A program made the position numbers and the translations under genes. Below the pieces are notes generated by a model. It searched no databases, was not told the origin of the DNA, and was given only the letters and a program-made list of their open reading frames with translations. A stretch of DNA of 64,000 nt from Planktothrix rubescens CCAP 1459/22 (GTDB taxonomy: Bacteria > Cyanobacteriota > Cyanobacteriia > Cyanobacteriales > Microcoleaceae), in NCBI GenBank assembly GCA_904830895.1, contig LR882958.1, positions 4,235,501-4,299,500 on the forward strand, written 5' to 3'. Of the stretch, positions 38,393-47,761 are shown piece after piece; within the stretch, counting starts at the first letter, position 1; the number at the start of each line of letters is the position of its first letter.

Positions 38393-39448
38393 TTAGCTTT
38401 CTTCCTCAGAAGATTTCCGTTTTAACGGTTTAGCAATCGGTTCTCGACGCGCCGGAGGTGGCGCCTCATCCGATGAGAATTTAGGCTTATAGGGAGAATG
38501 AGATCCAGTGTTAAACTGACCTTGACCGGATGGTCTTCTGGGGCCACCTTTCGAGAAAGGAGGTCGGCGTTTTTTAGTCGGAATCATGCCAATATCATGG
38601 CTTTCTTGGATGACTAAATAATCTTCTTTTAACTGAACGTGCAAATCCCAGAAATGACCGATGGCTCTCATCCCAGCAATTCCTATCAGTTTCAGTTTAA
38701 AAAACTTAGGTTTATCATTATCTTTGCGGGGAGCTTGGCGAATTTTAACAATCACATACTTTTCAACTTCTTGAGATTGATAAACAACCTCACCTCGAAT
38801 AGAAAAATAGCCCTGCTGAACATTCACTAAATCACCGGTTTTATCCTCTGATACTGCTAATTGAGTTTCAGAAGTAACGTCGGTAGAATCCTTGGTTCTC
38901 AGGGTTTGAGGTTCCCAAACCCCCATAATTTGAACGTGCAGATTATCTTCTTCTTGGCGGGTACGGGGATAAACCACCCAAATATGATCTTGATCTAAGT
39001 CAATATGTTTTTTCACTAAACTCATGACTCGACCCAATAACACCGCATCAAGCAGTTTCCCTTCACTGGTTAGTAAGGTTCCCTGGGTAAACTGATCCGC
39101 AGAAGCAATATATCGGCCATGAACTAATCCAATGGCTCGATATTGACGGGCTTCGCTGGGGGGCGGAATCGGACGATGCCAGAGTCGCTCGAACGAGTCG
39201 AGGGCATCTGGCTCTAATTCTGCGGTTTGATCTATTTGATCCGGTTCAGACGTGCTAGGGCTGGTCTGGGGCGTATCTTCTGGGGTTTCCGGCGTTTCTG
39301 GGGTTTCTGGCGTTTCTATAGTTACACTTTCACTTTCGTTCGGTGTATCAATGGAAACATCTTGAGACTTATGCACGGCTGGCTCACTAGCTGGAGTTGA
39401 GCTTGAAGAACGTTTGGATCGAGAGGAACGATTTGGAGAAGGACTCAT
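38393..39448 (-). CDS. Conserved-looking hypothetical protein with disordered ends
   Basis: 351 aa from ATG 39448, chosen over GTG 39469 because AAGAGG lies four bases ahead of it. Residues 1-95 are Ser/Pro/Glu/Thr-rich and contain a PET tripeptide repeat; the last about 60 residues are rich in Lys/Arg/Pro. The centre (about 105-290) is a folded domain: LVHGRYIASADQFTQGTLL, LDAVLLGRVMSLVKKHIDL, HIWVVYPRTRQ and GEVVYQSQEVEKYVIVKIRQ. I do not recognise it. The basic tail could bind nucleic acid (inference). A hairpin-rich leader with a TATAAT box precedes it. Confidence 0.7.
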   Translation of the reverse strand: MSPSPNRSSRSKRSSSSTPASEPAVHKSQDVSIDTPNESESVTIETPETPETPETPEDTPQTSPSTSEPDQIDQTAELEPDALDSFERLWHRPIPPPSEARQYRAIGLVHGRYIASADQFTQGTLLTSEGKLLDAVLLGRVMSLVKKHIDLDQDHIWVVYPRTRQEEDNLHVQIMGVWEPQTLRTKDSTDVTSETQLAVSEDKTGDLVNVQQGYFSIRGEVVYQSQEVEKYVIVKIRQAPRKDNDKPKFFKLKLIGIAGMRAIGHFWDLHVQLKEDYLVIQESHDIGMIPTKKRRPPFSKGGPRRPSGQGQFNTGSHSPYKPKFSSDEAPPPARREPIAKPLKRKSSEEES

Positions 39449-39479
39449 AACACCTCTTAGCGGAGACACATCCCTTATG

Positions 39480-39835
39480 GGAGCAAGGACACGGCGAGTA
39501 AAAACCCTTTTTCTTTAAAAATTGATCCAGGGCTTTATACTAAACTTAAGTCAAGAATCAACAGTATCAGGACATTTCAACATTTGCACCCTTTCTTGAG
39601 AAGGAGGCAACGGTTGCGATCAAGATTGATATGGGTTAACTTGCTTATAACATAAGTCTGGGAGCTTAAAAACTCAGTGTCTTCAGACCTGAGAGTGTCA
39701 ATGTACTGAATCCCCATCCGGATTGGATAAACCCAGGAGTTTCTACAGTTAGAGTCCATAGGAGCGTTACCACTCCTACCTCTGTTTCAGAATATGGCAT
39801 TATTTTTGCCTCACACCGCTCCTTGATCACTCCAT
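39480..39835 (-). ncRNA. Candidate structured leader or small RNA
   Basis: 355 bases with no credible gene. On the minus strand it forms several hairpins: one at 39759-39778 with arms TAGGAGYG and a GTAA (GNRA-type) tetraloop, another at 39673-39693 (CTCAGGTCT/AGACaCTGAG), and complementary AATCC/GGATT near 39709-39725. The GNRA loop exists only in the minus orientation. With the TATAAT box upstream, this reads as either a long structured 5' leader of the 351-aa hypothetical gene or a separate RNA. It fits no RNA family I can name with confidence. Confidence 0.35.
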
Positions 39836-39839
39836 CCTT

Positions 39840-39845
39840 ATTATA
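39840..39845 (-). promoter_or_regulatory. Putative -10 box TATAAT
   Basis: A consensus TATAAT on the minus strand, with TTGCGT 15 bases upstream as a weak -35. It would start transcription near 39833, into the hairpin-rich region ahead of the hypothetical gene. TTGCGTAAGTCCTGTCA here also resembles IS-end debris common in cyanobacteria. Confidence 0.4.
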
Positions 39846-40000
39846 GATCTGACAGGACTTACGCAAGCACGCCATATATTAGGATGCCAAAAGTAGGCGA
39901 TCGCATACCAATGATAATAGCAATCGCCCCAAGAAGTTATGATTATTTATTTAAAAATAAACCCAAAAGAATCAAAATTAACCGGATTTTAAATACTGCT

Positions 40001-40771
40001 ATGACAACAACCTTTCCCACCGAACAACCCACAACTCACTTACCTGACCATACAGAACTCCCCGACTCAGACGGTACATTTGTGAAAAATTTTCAAGAAC
40101 ATCCTCAAAGTATTTTACTCACCGATTCTATTAACCCGGTTCTGCAAAAAATTCATCCCGATGGATACTATTGTATTGGTCAAGATAGTGGGATTTATTG
40201 GCGCATAACTGACCCACCCCAACGGGGAGCAGAAGCACCAGATTGGTTTTATGTTGCTAATGTTCCCCCTAGTTTAAACGGTCAAATGCGACGTTCCTAT
40301 GTGCTTTGGCAGGAATATGTTGCCCCTTTAATTATTTTAGAATTTGTCTCTGGAGATGGTTCAGAAGAACGGGATAAAACCTCTTTATGGACGGCGGAAT
40401 CAGAAGGTAAAAAACCGGGTAAATTCTGGGTTTATGAGCAAGTCATTCATCCGGCGTTTTATGGGATTTATGAAGTGCAAAAATCCAGTATTGAAGTGTA
40501 TCATTTGGTTGAAAATCACTTTCAACCTTTGCCAAAAAATGAACGAGGACACTATCCTATTGCTTGTCTAGGTGTTGAATTAGGAATTTGGCAAGGTGAA
40601 TATCAAAATGTAGAATTGCCTTGGTTGCGCTGGTGGGATAGTGCCGGGAATTTGTTATTAACAGGAAATGAACGGGCAGAAATGGAAGCTCAACGGGCAG
40701 AAATGGAAGCTCAACGGGCGGAACGTTTAGCCGCGCAATTACGAGCATTAGGAGTTACACCCGAAGATTGA
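40001..40771 (+). CDS. Uma2 family (DUF820) endonuclease-like protein with coiled-coil tail
   Basis: 256 aa from ATG 40001; the open frame extends 39 codons upstream but that part looks non-coding. It belongs to the Uma2 branch with DWFYVANVPP, YVLWQEYVAPLIILEFVSGDGSEERD and KFWVYEQ, and ends in a repeated heptapeptide AEMEAQR (twice, then AERLAAQ) forming a short coiled coil. The nuclease fold is predicted but function is unknown. A terminator hairpin follows the stop. Confidence 0.82.
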   Translation: MTTTFPTEQPTTHLPDHTELPDSDGTFVKNFQEHPQSILLTDSINPVLQKIHPDGYYCIGQDSGIYWRITDPPQRGAEAPDWFYVANVPPSLNGQMRRSYVLWQEYVAPLIILEFVSGDGSEERDKTSLWTAESEGKKPGKFWVYEQVIHPAFYGIYEVQKSSIEVYHLVENHFQPLPKNERGHYPIACLGVELGIWQGEYQNVELPWLRWWDSAGNLLLTGNERAEMEAQRAEMEAQRAERLAAQLRALGVTPED

Positions 40772-40793
40772 GCATTTTTGTGAAAAAAACTGT

Positions 40794-40816
40794 AGGGGTT
40801 TACTATCTAAACCCCT
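40794..40816 (+). terminator. Hairpin terminator after Uma2
   Basis: Nine-base perfect arms AGGGGTTTA / TAAACCCCT with a CTATC loop, preceded by GAAAAAAACTGT and followed by an A-rich run, so it could serve both strands. Confidence 0.6.
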
Positions 40817-40934
40817 GCAATACAAAAAATTATATATAAAAATAATACAAAAATTAACTACCTATAAAAAATAATTTGATATAATCAAAGTTAAGGATTT
40901 TACTGTTGTATAAAGTTTTATAAATAGTATAACC

Positions 40935-42029
40935 ATGGCTTTAATTCCAGATTCTTCTATTGGCGCTTTAGTCGGGAATAACTCATCTGAATTAATTTCC
41001 CTATTCCCAGGACAGTTATCCAACTATCCCGGCGGGGTGTTAGGACTCGATGGGAATGATACTGTATTCGGTCTCGGTGATAATGAGTTGATTTTAGGGA
41101 ACACAGGTTTTGACCAGTTATGGGGTGGGGAGGGTTCCGATACCCTATTTGGTGGTAAGGATGGGGATATCCTTGAGGGAGAAGCGGGGAATGATGTCCT
41201 GTTTGGCAACCTAGACGCCGATACTCTTTTTGGGGGCGAGGGGTTTGATAGTTTATTTGGGGGGAAAGGCGATGATGTCTTAAACGGTGAAGGGGGAAAT
41301 GATACCTTATCAGGGGACTTAGGGGCTGATACCCTCACCGGAGGCATTGGTCAGGATGTGTTTTTGCTACAACAACAAGGTCAAGGACGGGACTGGATTA
41401 GGGATTTTGAACGGAATATTGATTTGATTCAACTGCCTAATAACGTCGGCGAAGTGCAAGTCCAAGCGGTAGGAAGTAATCAAACTCGCCTGGTTGTCAG
41501 TGCTACTAACGAAGAACTCGCCCTTTTGGATGGGATTGTACCATCGGACTTACAGGCGAGTGATTTCATCGGTCAGGGATTTACTTTGAAAAAAGATAAT
41601 GTCTCTCCTCCTCCCTCTGACTTTGTGCAACAGGTCTTAAACTTAACTAATGATTTCCGCAGTCAAAATGGTTTACGTCCCCTAACTCTGAACACTAAGT
41701 TAAATGCAGCCGCCCAGGAACAAAGTCAAGGTATGGCGCAGCAAGACTTTTTTAACCACATCGGCTTAGATGGTTCCACCCCCGCAACCCGCGCCCAAAA
41801 CCAGGGATACAGTTTTTCTTTTATCGGCGAAAATATTGGTGCCGGGTATCAAACCCCTGGGGAAGTAGTTCAGGGATGGATTGATAGTCCGGGGCACCGG
41901 GAAAACTTGCTTAACCCCAATTACGCTGAAATTGGCATTGGCTATTTCTATTTAGAAAATGATACGGGGTTTGAAAATTGGAACCACTATTGGACACAGG
42001 TATTTGGGACAGTAATGGGTAATGGGTAA
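40935..42029 (+). CDS. Secreted RTX (hemolysin-type Ca-binding) protein with CAP/SCP domain
   Basis: 364 aa. About ten glycine- and aspartate-rich nonapeptides (GGxGxDxLF type) span residues 35-140 and bind calcium to form a parallel beta-roll. A bridging region (about 145-225) ends in FTLKKDN. A CAP/SCP/PR-1 domain fills residues 232-360: VLNLTNDFRSQNGLRPLTLN, then HIGLDGSTPATRAQNQGY, IGENIGAGY and GWIDSPGHRENLLNPNYAEIGIGY. No N-terminal signal peptide, which fits type I secretion; unusually the RTX block is N-terminal. Role outside the cell unknown. Confidence 0.92.
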   Translation: MALIPDSSIGALVGNNSSELISLFPGQLSNYPGGVLGLDGNDTVFGLGDNELILGNTGFDQLWGGEGSDTLFGGKDGDILEGEAGNDVLFGNLDADTLFGGEGFDSLFGGKGDDVLNGEGGNDTLSGDLGADTLTGGIGQDVFLLQQQGQGRDWIRDFERNIDLIQLPNNVGEVQVQAVGSNQTRLVVSATNEELALLDGIVPSDLQASDFIGQGFTLKKDNVSPPPSDFVQQVLNLTNDFRSQNGLRPLTLNTKLNAAAQEQSQGMAQQDFFNHIGLDGSTPATRAQNQGYSFSFIGENIGAGYQTPGEVVQGWIDSPGHRENLLNPNYAEIGIGYFYLENDTGFENWNHYWTQVFGTVMGNG

Positions 42030-42070
42030 TTACGAATTACGAATTACGAATTACGAATTACGAATTACGA
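42028..42070. repeat. Heptamer tandem repeat (AATTACG)x6
   Basis: Six perfect copies of AATTACG, beginning inside the TAA stop of the RTX-CAP gene. This is the short tandemly repeated repetitive (STRR) type of filamentous cyanobacteria; copy number is prone to slippage. Confidence 0.9.
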
Positions 42071-42102
42071 AGGGGTAATTTATGAATTGCCTTTACCATC
42101 AA

Positions 42103-43977
42103 TTACAGGCGCTTTAATAATATTCCTGTTTGCCAATAATAGGCTTCTTGTTTAACCGCCAAAACTTGGAAAAAGGGTTTCCATTTTTCCCGGAAAGAAT
42201 TCACGTCATAGAAAACCAAAGACCGGGTATCCCGTCCTAGGGTAAACATGGCAAAATCTTGATTAATATATTCAAAATAGTTCTGAATACAGGCTTGTTT
42301 TTGTTCTGGAGGCCAGACATTATTATTAGAAAGCCATAATTCAGGAGATTCTTTGATTTTATCAAAAATATAACTTTCTTGAATTGTAATAAAAGCTAGT
42401 CCTCCGGGTTTTAAAATCCGACGCAGTTCTAACAGCCAAGCATCGGCTAAATCGTCAATATGGGTGAAGACTGAACCCGCATAAATCAAATCAAAATAGC
42501 GGTCTTCAAAGGGTAAATGGGGTAGGGTTGTTCCAACAAAAAAATGAAAGGGGGGACTCATATTTTGTTGACACCAAGCAATACAATCGGCACTAATATC
42601 GGTTCCCCAAATTTCACAAATTTCTGATAAATCGGCTAACTCTCGAAGAATGCGTCCCGATGCACAACCAAAATCTAAAATTCGGCTTCCGGTTTTGAGG
42701 AAATATCCACACTCTCGCAATATACTTAACATGACTTGAACTTGCGTTTTTCCTGAGTTGAGATAATATTCGTCATTCTCTACAAAAACTAACCTTAAAT
42801 CTTCAGGAGGAAGGGGAAATTGCCATTTTCCAGTTTGGGGATTTTTGCCTAAAGTCGTGGGTTTAGATAAGGAGTATGAGGGATATTGTCCCGATTTTGG
42901 ATAATATTTTAACCAATCAATTGGTTCGAGTTGATGGGGGGATGGGGTAGAATCAATCTCGATATTTTCATCTAATTTTTGTTTCGCTAAACTATAATCT
43001 GGATTCAGTTTTAAAGCAGTTTCAAAACAAGGAATAGCATCGGATTTTTGTTGTAAATTTAGATAGGCTAAACCTAAGTTATAATAGCAGGAAGGTTCGG
43101 TGGAATTTAGTTCTAAAGCTTTTTGATAGACGGAAATAGCGTCTTGCCATTGCTGCAATTGAATAAACCCATCCCCTAAATTTTTATAAGACCAAAAGAA
43201 ATCCGATTTAATTTGATTAGCTGTGGTATAAACTTTAATGGCTTCTTGCCATCTTTCCAAATTAAATAGAGAATCGGCTAAATTAATATAACACCAGAAA
43301 AAACTCGGATCAATAGAAATTGCTTGCTGACAAATGGGAATAGCTTCTTCCCATCTTTCTAAATGAATTAATACTTTGCCTAAACTAGCATACGACCAAA
43401 AAAAGTCGGGTTTTAATTCAATCGCACGGCGATAAATAGGAATAACAGTTTCCCATTGTTCTAAAGTGGTTAATGCTTCTGCTAATTTTTGATAAACTCC
43501 CCAAAAGTTCGGGTCTAATTCAATCGCTTTTTGATAAATAGGAACCGCTTTTTCTAATTGGTGAGTTTGGGTTAAACATTCCCCTAAACCATTACAAGCC
43601 CAAAAACAATTGGGGTCGAGTTGAATCGCTTTTTCATAAATCGGAATCGCAGCTTCCCAGCGCTGTAATTTAATTAAGGCTTCTCCTAAATTATTATAGG
43701 CCCAGAAATCATTAGGACTTAATTCAATTACATTTTGATAGGCTGTAATTGCTTGTTCAAATTCTTGGGTTTTCAGGGAAAGATTGCCAATTTTTTGATA
43801 TCCTAAGAGAAATTTAGGTTCAAGATTAATTAGTTTTTGGTAACAAGCGATCGCTTCGGTAAAATTCTCACTTTCTTGAAATTTAATCGCCTGTTGATAT
43901 AATTCCGTAATCAGGTCAGCATAGGGATGAGTTGATTCAGTCATAATCAGACTATCTTCTGGATTAGATGGGGTCAT
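42103..43977 (-). CDS. TPR-repeat protein fused to SAM-dependent methyltransferase
   Basis: About 624 aa from ATG 43977; a GTG 12 bases upstream and an ATG at 43944 are alternatives. Residues 15-340 are about nine tetratricopeptide repeats, many with an unusual FFWSY/FFWCY start. A class I methyltransferase domain follows (about 395-624): RILDFGCASGRILRELADL (SAM site), WGTDISADCI, PFEDRYFDLIYAGSVFTHI and ELRRILKPGGLAFITIQE. No signal peptide or membrane segment. The TPR block probably selects a protein or glycan partner; substrate unknown. It is convergent with the RTX-CAP gene. Confidence 0.9.
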   Translation of the reverse strand: MTPSNPEDSLIMTESTHPYADLITELYQQAIKFQESENFTEAIACYQKLINLEPKFLLGYQKIGNLSLKTQEFEQAITAYQNVIELSPNDFWAYNNLGEALIKLQRWEAAIPIYEKAIQLDPNCFWACNGLGECLTQTHQLEKAVPIYQKAIELDPNFWGVYQKLAEALTTLEQWETVIPIYRRAIELKPDFFWSYASLGKVLIHLERWEEAIPICQQAISIDPSFFWCYINLADSLFNLERWQEAIKVYTTANQIKSDFFWSYKNLGDGFIQLQQWQDAISVYQKALELNSTEPSCYYNLGLAYLNLQQKSDAIPCFETALKLNPDYSLAKQKLDENIEIDSTPSPHQLEPIDWLKYYPKSGQYPSYSLSKPTTLGKNPQTGKWQFPLPPEDLRLVFVENDEYYLNSGKTQVQVMLSILRECGYFLKTGSRILDFGCASGRILRELADLSEICEIWGTDISADCIAWCQQNMSPPFHFFVGTTLPHLPFEDRYFDLIYAGSVFTHIDDLADAWLLELRRILKPGGLAFITIQESYIFDKIKESPELWLSNNNVWPPEQKQACIQNYFEYINQDFAMFTLGRDTRSLVFYDVNSFREKWKPFFQVLAVKQEAYYWQTGILLKRL

Positions 43978-44073
43978 GTTTTTCAGCACAGTTGTTTACC
44001 ATTATAGATTCTATCATTTTCATCATCATCTTCATAACCCAGATTTAAAGGAGGAGGTTCATAGCTCCAACTT

Positions 44074-44835
44074 TTAGAAAGGTAAACGTGGAATTGGAGG
44101 AGTTGGAATTGACGGGGTGGGAATCCCATTTTGAGAACAGGTAAACCCAGGTAAAAGACGGGAACAAACAGAAGATAATGCTCCTTCTGGAGTAACGGGA
44201 ATATTAAAACCCGTGAATAATTTACCTAATAAAATGGAGCTAATTTCTTCCGATGTCATGGAAAAAACTTGACTTAAAATTCCTTGTAAAATAGGTAGTT
44301 TTTGTCCTTCAGTTATCTTGATAGGTTCGCCAGTTTGATCGGCAAGAGTTACTTCTACAGTCCCTTCTAAAACCTTAATATCACCAGTCTTCCCATCGGT
44401 AGTTTCTAGGATATAAATTGTTCCTTGAACACCAACAGTAAACCCAGCAATACATCCATTAATGGGGCCACTAACTAAGATTTTTCCCTGTTGAATTTCG
44501 ACACATTGACCGACGGTAATCTGGGAATTTGTATCCATTCTTCCCGACGCCCCATTATTAAATATAACTCCAGCGCGAGAGTCTTTTGTTACTACAACTT
44601 GTCCAAATTCTGCTTTATCTTCTACCTTAGCTTGATTCTCTTGAATAAAAACTTGATCTCCATCAATAATTTCTTGAATGATGGCAAGATCAATTTGGGC
44701 AAGAGTTGGTAGTTGAAAGAGTCCCAGACTCAAAATCAGAAACAATCCGGCGATGAAATTTATTAGATTTCGTTTCCGATTACGAGGAGGTTGTAACCCA
44801 ATAATTGATGTATAAAAAACAGGAATAGTGAACAT
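44074..44835 (-). CDS. Exported FecR-domain protein
   Basis: 253 aa. A membrane or signal segment at about 25-46 (LINFIAGLFLILSLGLFQLPTLAQ) precedes a FecR-like beta domain (about 75-185: VVTKDSRAGVIFNNGASGRMDTNSQITV, GKILVSGPI, FTVGVQGTIYIL, IKVLEGTVEVTL). The C-terminus is Pro-rich. Unlike FecR proper it has no sigma-factor partner; in cyanobacteria such proteins occur near CHAT-TPR genes, and here a CHAT-TPR gene starts 136 bp away on the other strand. A periplasmic sensing or scaffold role is inference. Confidence 0.8.
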   Translation of the reverse strand: MFTIPVFYTSIIGLQPPRNRKRNLINFIAGLFLILSLGLFQLPTLAQIDLAIIQEIIDGDQVFIQENQAKVEDKAEFGQVVVTKDSRAGVIFNNGASGRMDTNSQITVGQCVEIQQGKILVSGPINGCIAGFTVGVQGTIYILETTDGKTGDIKVLEGTVEVTLADQTGEPIKITEGQKLPILQGILSQVFSMTSEEISSILLGKLFTGFNIPVTPEGALSSVCSRLLPGFTCSQNGIPTPSIPTPPIPRLPF

Positions 44836-44971
44836 AAGTTAAGCAGAAAATGAGAAACTTTCAACGATCAGAAACTCTTGATTACGGATTAGGTTAAAAT
44901 AATCTGTATAATTAATCGTAAACCTTTAATAACCTTATCCTCAAGATTTGATTTTAACTAGGAATTGACTC

Positions 44972-47701
44972 ATGATACACATTAATATACGCAAAAATCA
45001 ATTTTTTGGGATTTGGTTTTGCCTCCTAATTCTGGGGTCTTTTTGGGTTTCAGGAATTGTTGTCCCAGCGATGGCAGGGGAAGGACAATCCGCAGAAATG
45101 ATCAATTCTAATTCTAAGGCGGAAGATATTTTTAATCAAGGGATGACACGCTATCGAGAAGGGACAGTTGCGGGGTTTCGGGGGGCGATTCAAAAGTGGG
45201 AAGCAGGGTTACGTCTGTGGCGAGAAGCTAATAACCCTCAGCAAGAATTGATCACTCAAAATTTTTTATGTTCTGTTTATAGTAATTTAGGAGAATATTC
45301 CCAGGCGATTAATTGTTATAATCAATTACTGGTTTTAACTCAAACTCTGGAAGATCTGCAAACCCAAGGCACAACCTTAATTTCTATTGCTAAGATTTAT
45401 AGTCAATTAGGGGAGTATCAAAAAGCCTTAGATACTCTCAATCAAACTTTTCCTTTATGGCAAAAAACTAATTTTAAAACCGGAGAGATTGCCACTTTAA
45501 ATGAGATGGCTTTGATTTATTTTAATTTAGGGGAATTTCAACAAGCTCTTAATTATTATAATCAAGCCTTGGCGGGGGTTAAGTCTTTAGGAAATCCGAC
45601 TAATGTGGCGGCAATTTTAAATAATATTGCCCAGGTAGAATCGGAATTAAATCAGTTTGAAATTGCCCTAAAACATAATCAACAAGCGTTAGGTTTATGG
45701 GAAGAAGTGATTAATAAATTTGGAGATAGTACGGCGATTAATGTACAGCGAGGCAAAGGAGCAACTTTAAATAATATTGGATTTATTTATGCCAATTTGA
45801 ACCAATTAGATTCAGCTTTAGAAACCTATAATCAAGCCTTAAATTTATGGCAAAAAATAGGCGATCGCACCGGAGAAGCCAGCACCTTAAATAATATCGG
45901 GTTTATTTATTTTCAACAAAATAAGTTAGATCAGTCTTTAGAATTATATCATCAATCTTTAAAAATTCGTCAGGAAATTGGCGATCGCCCAAAAGAAGCC
46001 CTATCTCGGTATCGAGTGGCAACAGTTGAACGAAAACAGGGTAATTTTGCCGATGCGATCGCTCAAATGGAAACGGCTTTAACTATTATTGAAGATTTAC
46101 GAACCCAGATTAATAATCAAGATTTAAGATCTTCTTTTTTAGCATCTAAACAGGATTATTACCAATTCTATATTGATTTATTAATGCAACTGAATCAACA
46201 ACAACCCAATCAAGGATGGGATGGAAAAGCCTTACAAATTAGTGAACGAGCAAAAGCTAGATCCCTATTAGATATTTTAGCTGAAGCTCAAGGAGAAGTT
46301 ACCTCTGGAGTTGACCCAAAACTGTTAACTCAAAAACAAACCTTAAAACAAAAATTATCGATCTTAGAAGCACAGCGAGTTAAACTTTTAAGTCAGTCCC
46401 ATACCGATAAACAGAAACAGGAACTTAACCAAGAAATTGAAAACTTACTCCAAGAATATAGCCAAGTATTAGATAATATTCAGGTAAATAATCCCCATTA
46501 TGCCGCCCTAACTCAACCCCAACCCTTAACTTTAACTGGGATTCAAAAGTTATTAGATGACCAGACAGTTTTATTAGAATATTCTCTTGGCAAAGAACGT
46601 AGTTATTTATGGGCGGTAACTCCTACCTCGATCAAAAGTTATGAATTACCCTCGGAAGAAACTATTAAAACAGCCGTTAAAACCTTTAGAGATAATCTAA
46701 TTTTCCCCAGTAAAAGAGTCAGGCGATCGCTCTACGAAGAAACTGGAAAAGCCTTGATTCAAATTGCTTTTCCCTTAATCCCATCCTTAAAAAATAAACG
46801 ATTATTGATTGTCGCCGATGGAGCATTACAATATGTTCCTTTTGCCGCCCTTCCCGAACCCGAAACACCTGGGGAGAGCGAGGTTATTCCTTTAATTATT
46901 AATCATGAATTATTAACCCTACCTTCGGCTTCAGTTTTGGGAATTATCCGGGCAGAAAATCAAAATCGGAAACCCTCAGATAAACTCTTAGCTGTATTAG
47001 CTGATCCCGTATTTGCTCCCACAGATGAGCGCTTAAAATCTGTTGTTTTTCAAGGGATTAAAGCCCTTCCGCCAGATTTAGAACGTTCCGCCAGAGAATC
47101 GGGAATTTTATTTGATCGTTTGCCCTTTACCCAAGAAGAAGCAACCCAAATTTTAGCCTTAGTTCCTGAAGAATATCGTTTACAAGAAGTGGGCTTTAAT
47201 GCTAGTCGAGAAAACGCAACAAATCCCCAATTAAGTCAATACCGTTTTGTGCATTTTGCCACCCATGGTTTACTCAATAGTGAAAATCCTCAATTATCAG
47301 GTTTAGTTTTTTCTTTAGTTAATCAAAATGGAGAATCTCAGAATGGATTTTTACGACTTTATGATATTTTTAACTTAAATTTACCTGTAGAATTAGTCGT
47401 ATTAAGTGCTTGTGAAACCGGATTGGGTCAGGATATCAAAGGAGAGGGATTAGTAGGTTTAACCAGAGGATTTATGTATGCGGGAGCAAGTCGAGTGGTA
47501 GTGAGTTTATGGAAAGTTGATGACCAATCAACGGCCGAATTAATGGTTAAATTTTATCAAGGAATATTAGGGGAAGGATTAGCTCCTGGGGCGGCTTTAC
47601 GACAAGCTCAAATTCAGATGCAAAACGATTTGGAATGGGTACCTCCCTACTATTGGTCAGGGTTTACTTTACAAGGAGAATGGCGAGGAATTCAATATTA
47701 A
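44972..47701 (+). CDS. Exported TPR-CHAT domain protein (caspase-like peptidase fold)
   Basis: 909 aa. A signal peptide or anchor (about 10-36, ending AMAGEG) is followed by about eight TPRs (45-360, for example GATLNNIGFIYANLNQLDSALETYNQALNLWQ), a coiled-coil linker (420-500) and a CHAT domain (about 560-905). The caspase-type dyad is intact: His765 in HFATHG and Cys814 in LSACETG, with GEGLVGLTRGFMYAGASRVVVSLWKVDD between the two sides of the fold. CHAT proteins are cysteine peptidases of the caspase/separase clan; TPRs bind partners. Divergent from an exported FecR protein, suggesting a joint envelope module (inference). Confidence 0.93.
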   Translation: MIHINIRKNQFFGIWFCLLILGSFWVSGIVVPAMAGEGQSAEMINSNSKAEDIFNQGMTRYREGTVAGFRGAIQKWEAGLRLWREANNPQQELITQNFLCSVYSNLGEYSQAINCYNQLLVLTQTLEDLQTQGTTLISIAKIYSQLGEYQKALDTLNQTFPLWQKTNFKTGEIATLNEMALIYFNLGEFQQALNYYNQALAGVKSLGNPTNVAAILNNIAQVESELNQFEIALKHNQQALGLWEEVINKFGDSTAINVQRGKGATLNNIGFIYANLNQLDSALETYNQALNLWQKIGDRTGEASTLNNIGFIYFQQNKLDQSLELYHQSLKIRQEIGDRPKEALSRYRVATVERKQGNFADAIAQMETALTIIEDLRTQINNQDLRSSFLASKQDYYQFYIDLLMQLNQQQPNQGWDGKALQISERAKARSLLDILAEAQGEVTSGVDPKLLTQKQTLKQKLSILEAQRVKLLSQSHTDKQKQELNQEIENLLQEYSQVLDNIQVNNPHYAALTQPQPLTLTGIQKLLDDQTVLLEYSLGKERSYLWAVTPTSIKSYELPSEETIKTAVKTFRDNLIFPSKRVRRSLYEETGKALIQIAFPLIPSLKNKRLLIVADGALQYVPFAALPEPETPGESEVIPLIINHELLTLPSASVLGIIRAENQNRKPSDKLLAVLADPVFAPTDERLKSVVFQGIKALPPDLERSARESGILFDRLPFTQEEATQILALVPEEYRLQEVGFNASRENATNPQLSQYRFVHFATHGLLNSENPQLSGLVFSLVNQNGESQNGFLRLYDIFNLNLPVELVVLSACETGLGQDIKGEGLVGLTRGFMYAGASRVVVSLWKVDDQSTAELMVKFYQGILGEGLAPGAALRQAQIQMQNDLEWVPPYYWSGFTLQGEWRGIQY

Positions 47702-47761
47702 ATCTATCTATGATATGGTCATTATTATGGAATAGCCAACAGAAATTAGATCGGGACAAGA

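Noticed and set aside
39577-39875. Two small minus-strand frames upstream of the hypothetical gene
   Set aside because: They overlap each other in different frames, match nothing, and coincide with hairpins better explained as RNA structure.
41100-41345. Repeated DNA considered as a non-coding repeat array
   Set aside because: It encodes the RTX nonapeptides in frame.
41024-41347. Minus-strand 107-codon frame, Pro/Ser rich
   Set aside because: It is the reverse of the RTX repeat block; composition reflects the glycine-rich repeats on the plus strand.
42028-42070. Regular repeats considered as a CRISPR array
   Set aside because: Heptamers are contiguous without spacers; this is an STRR tandem repeat.
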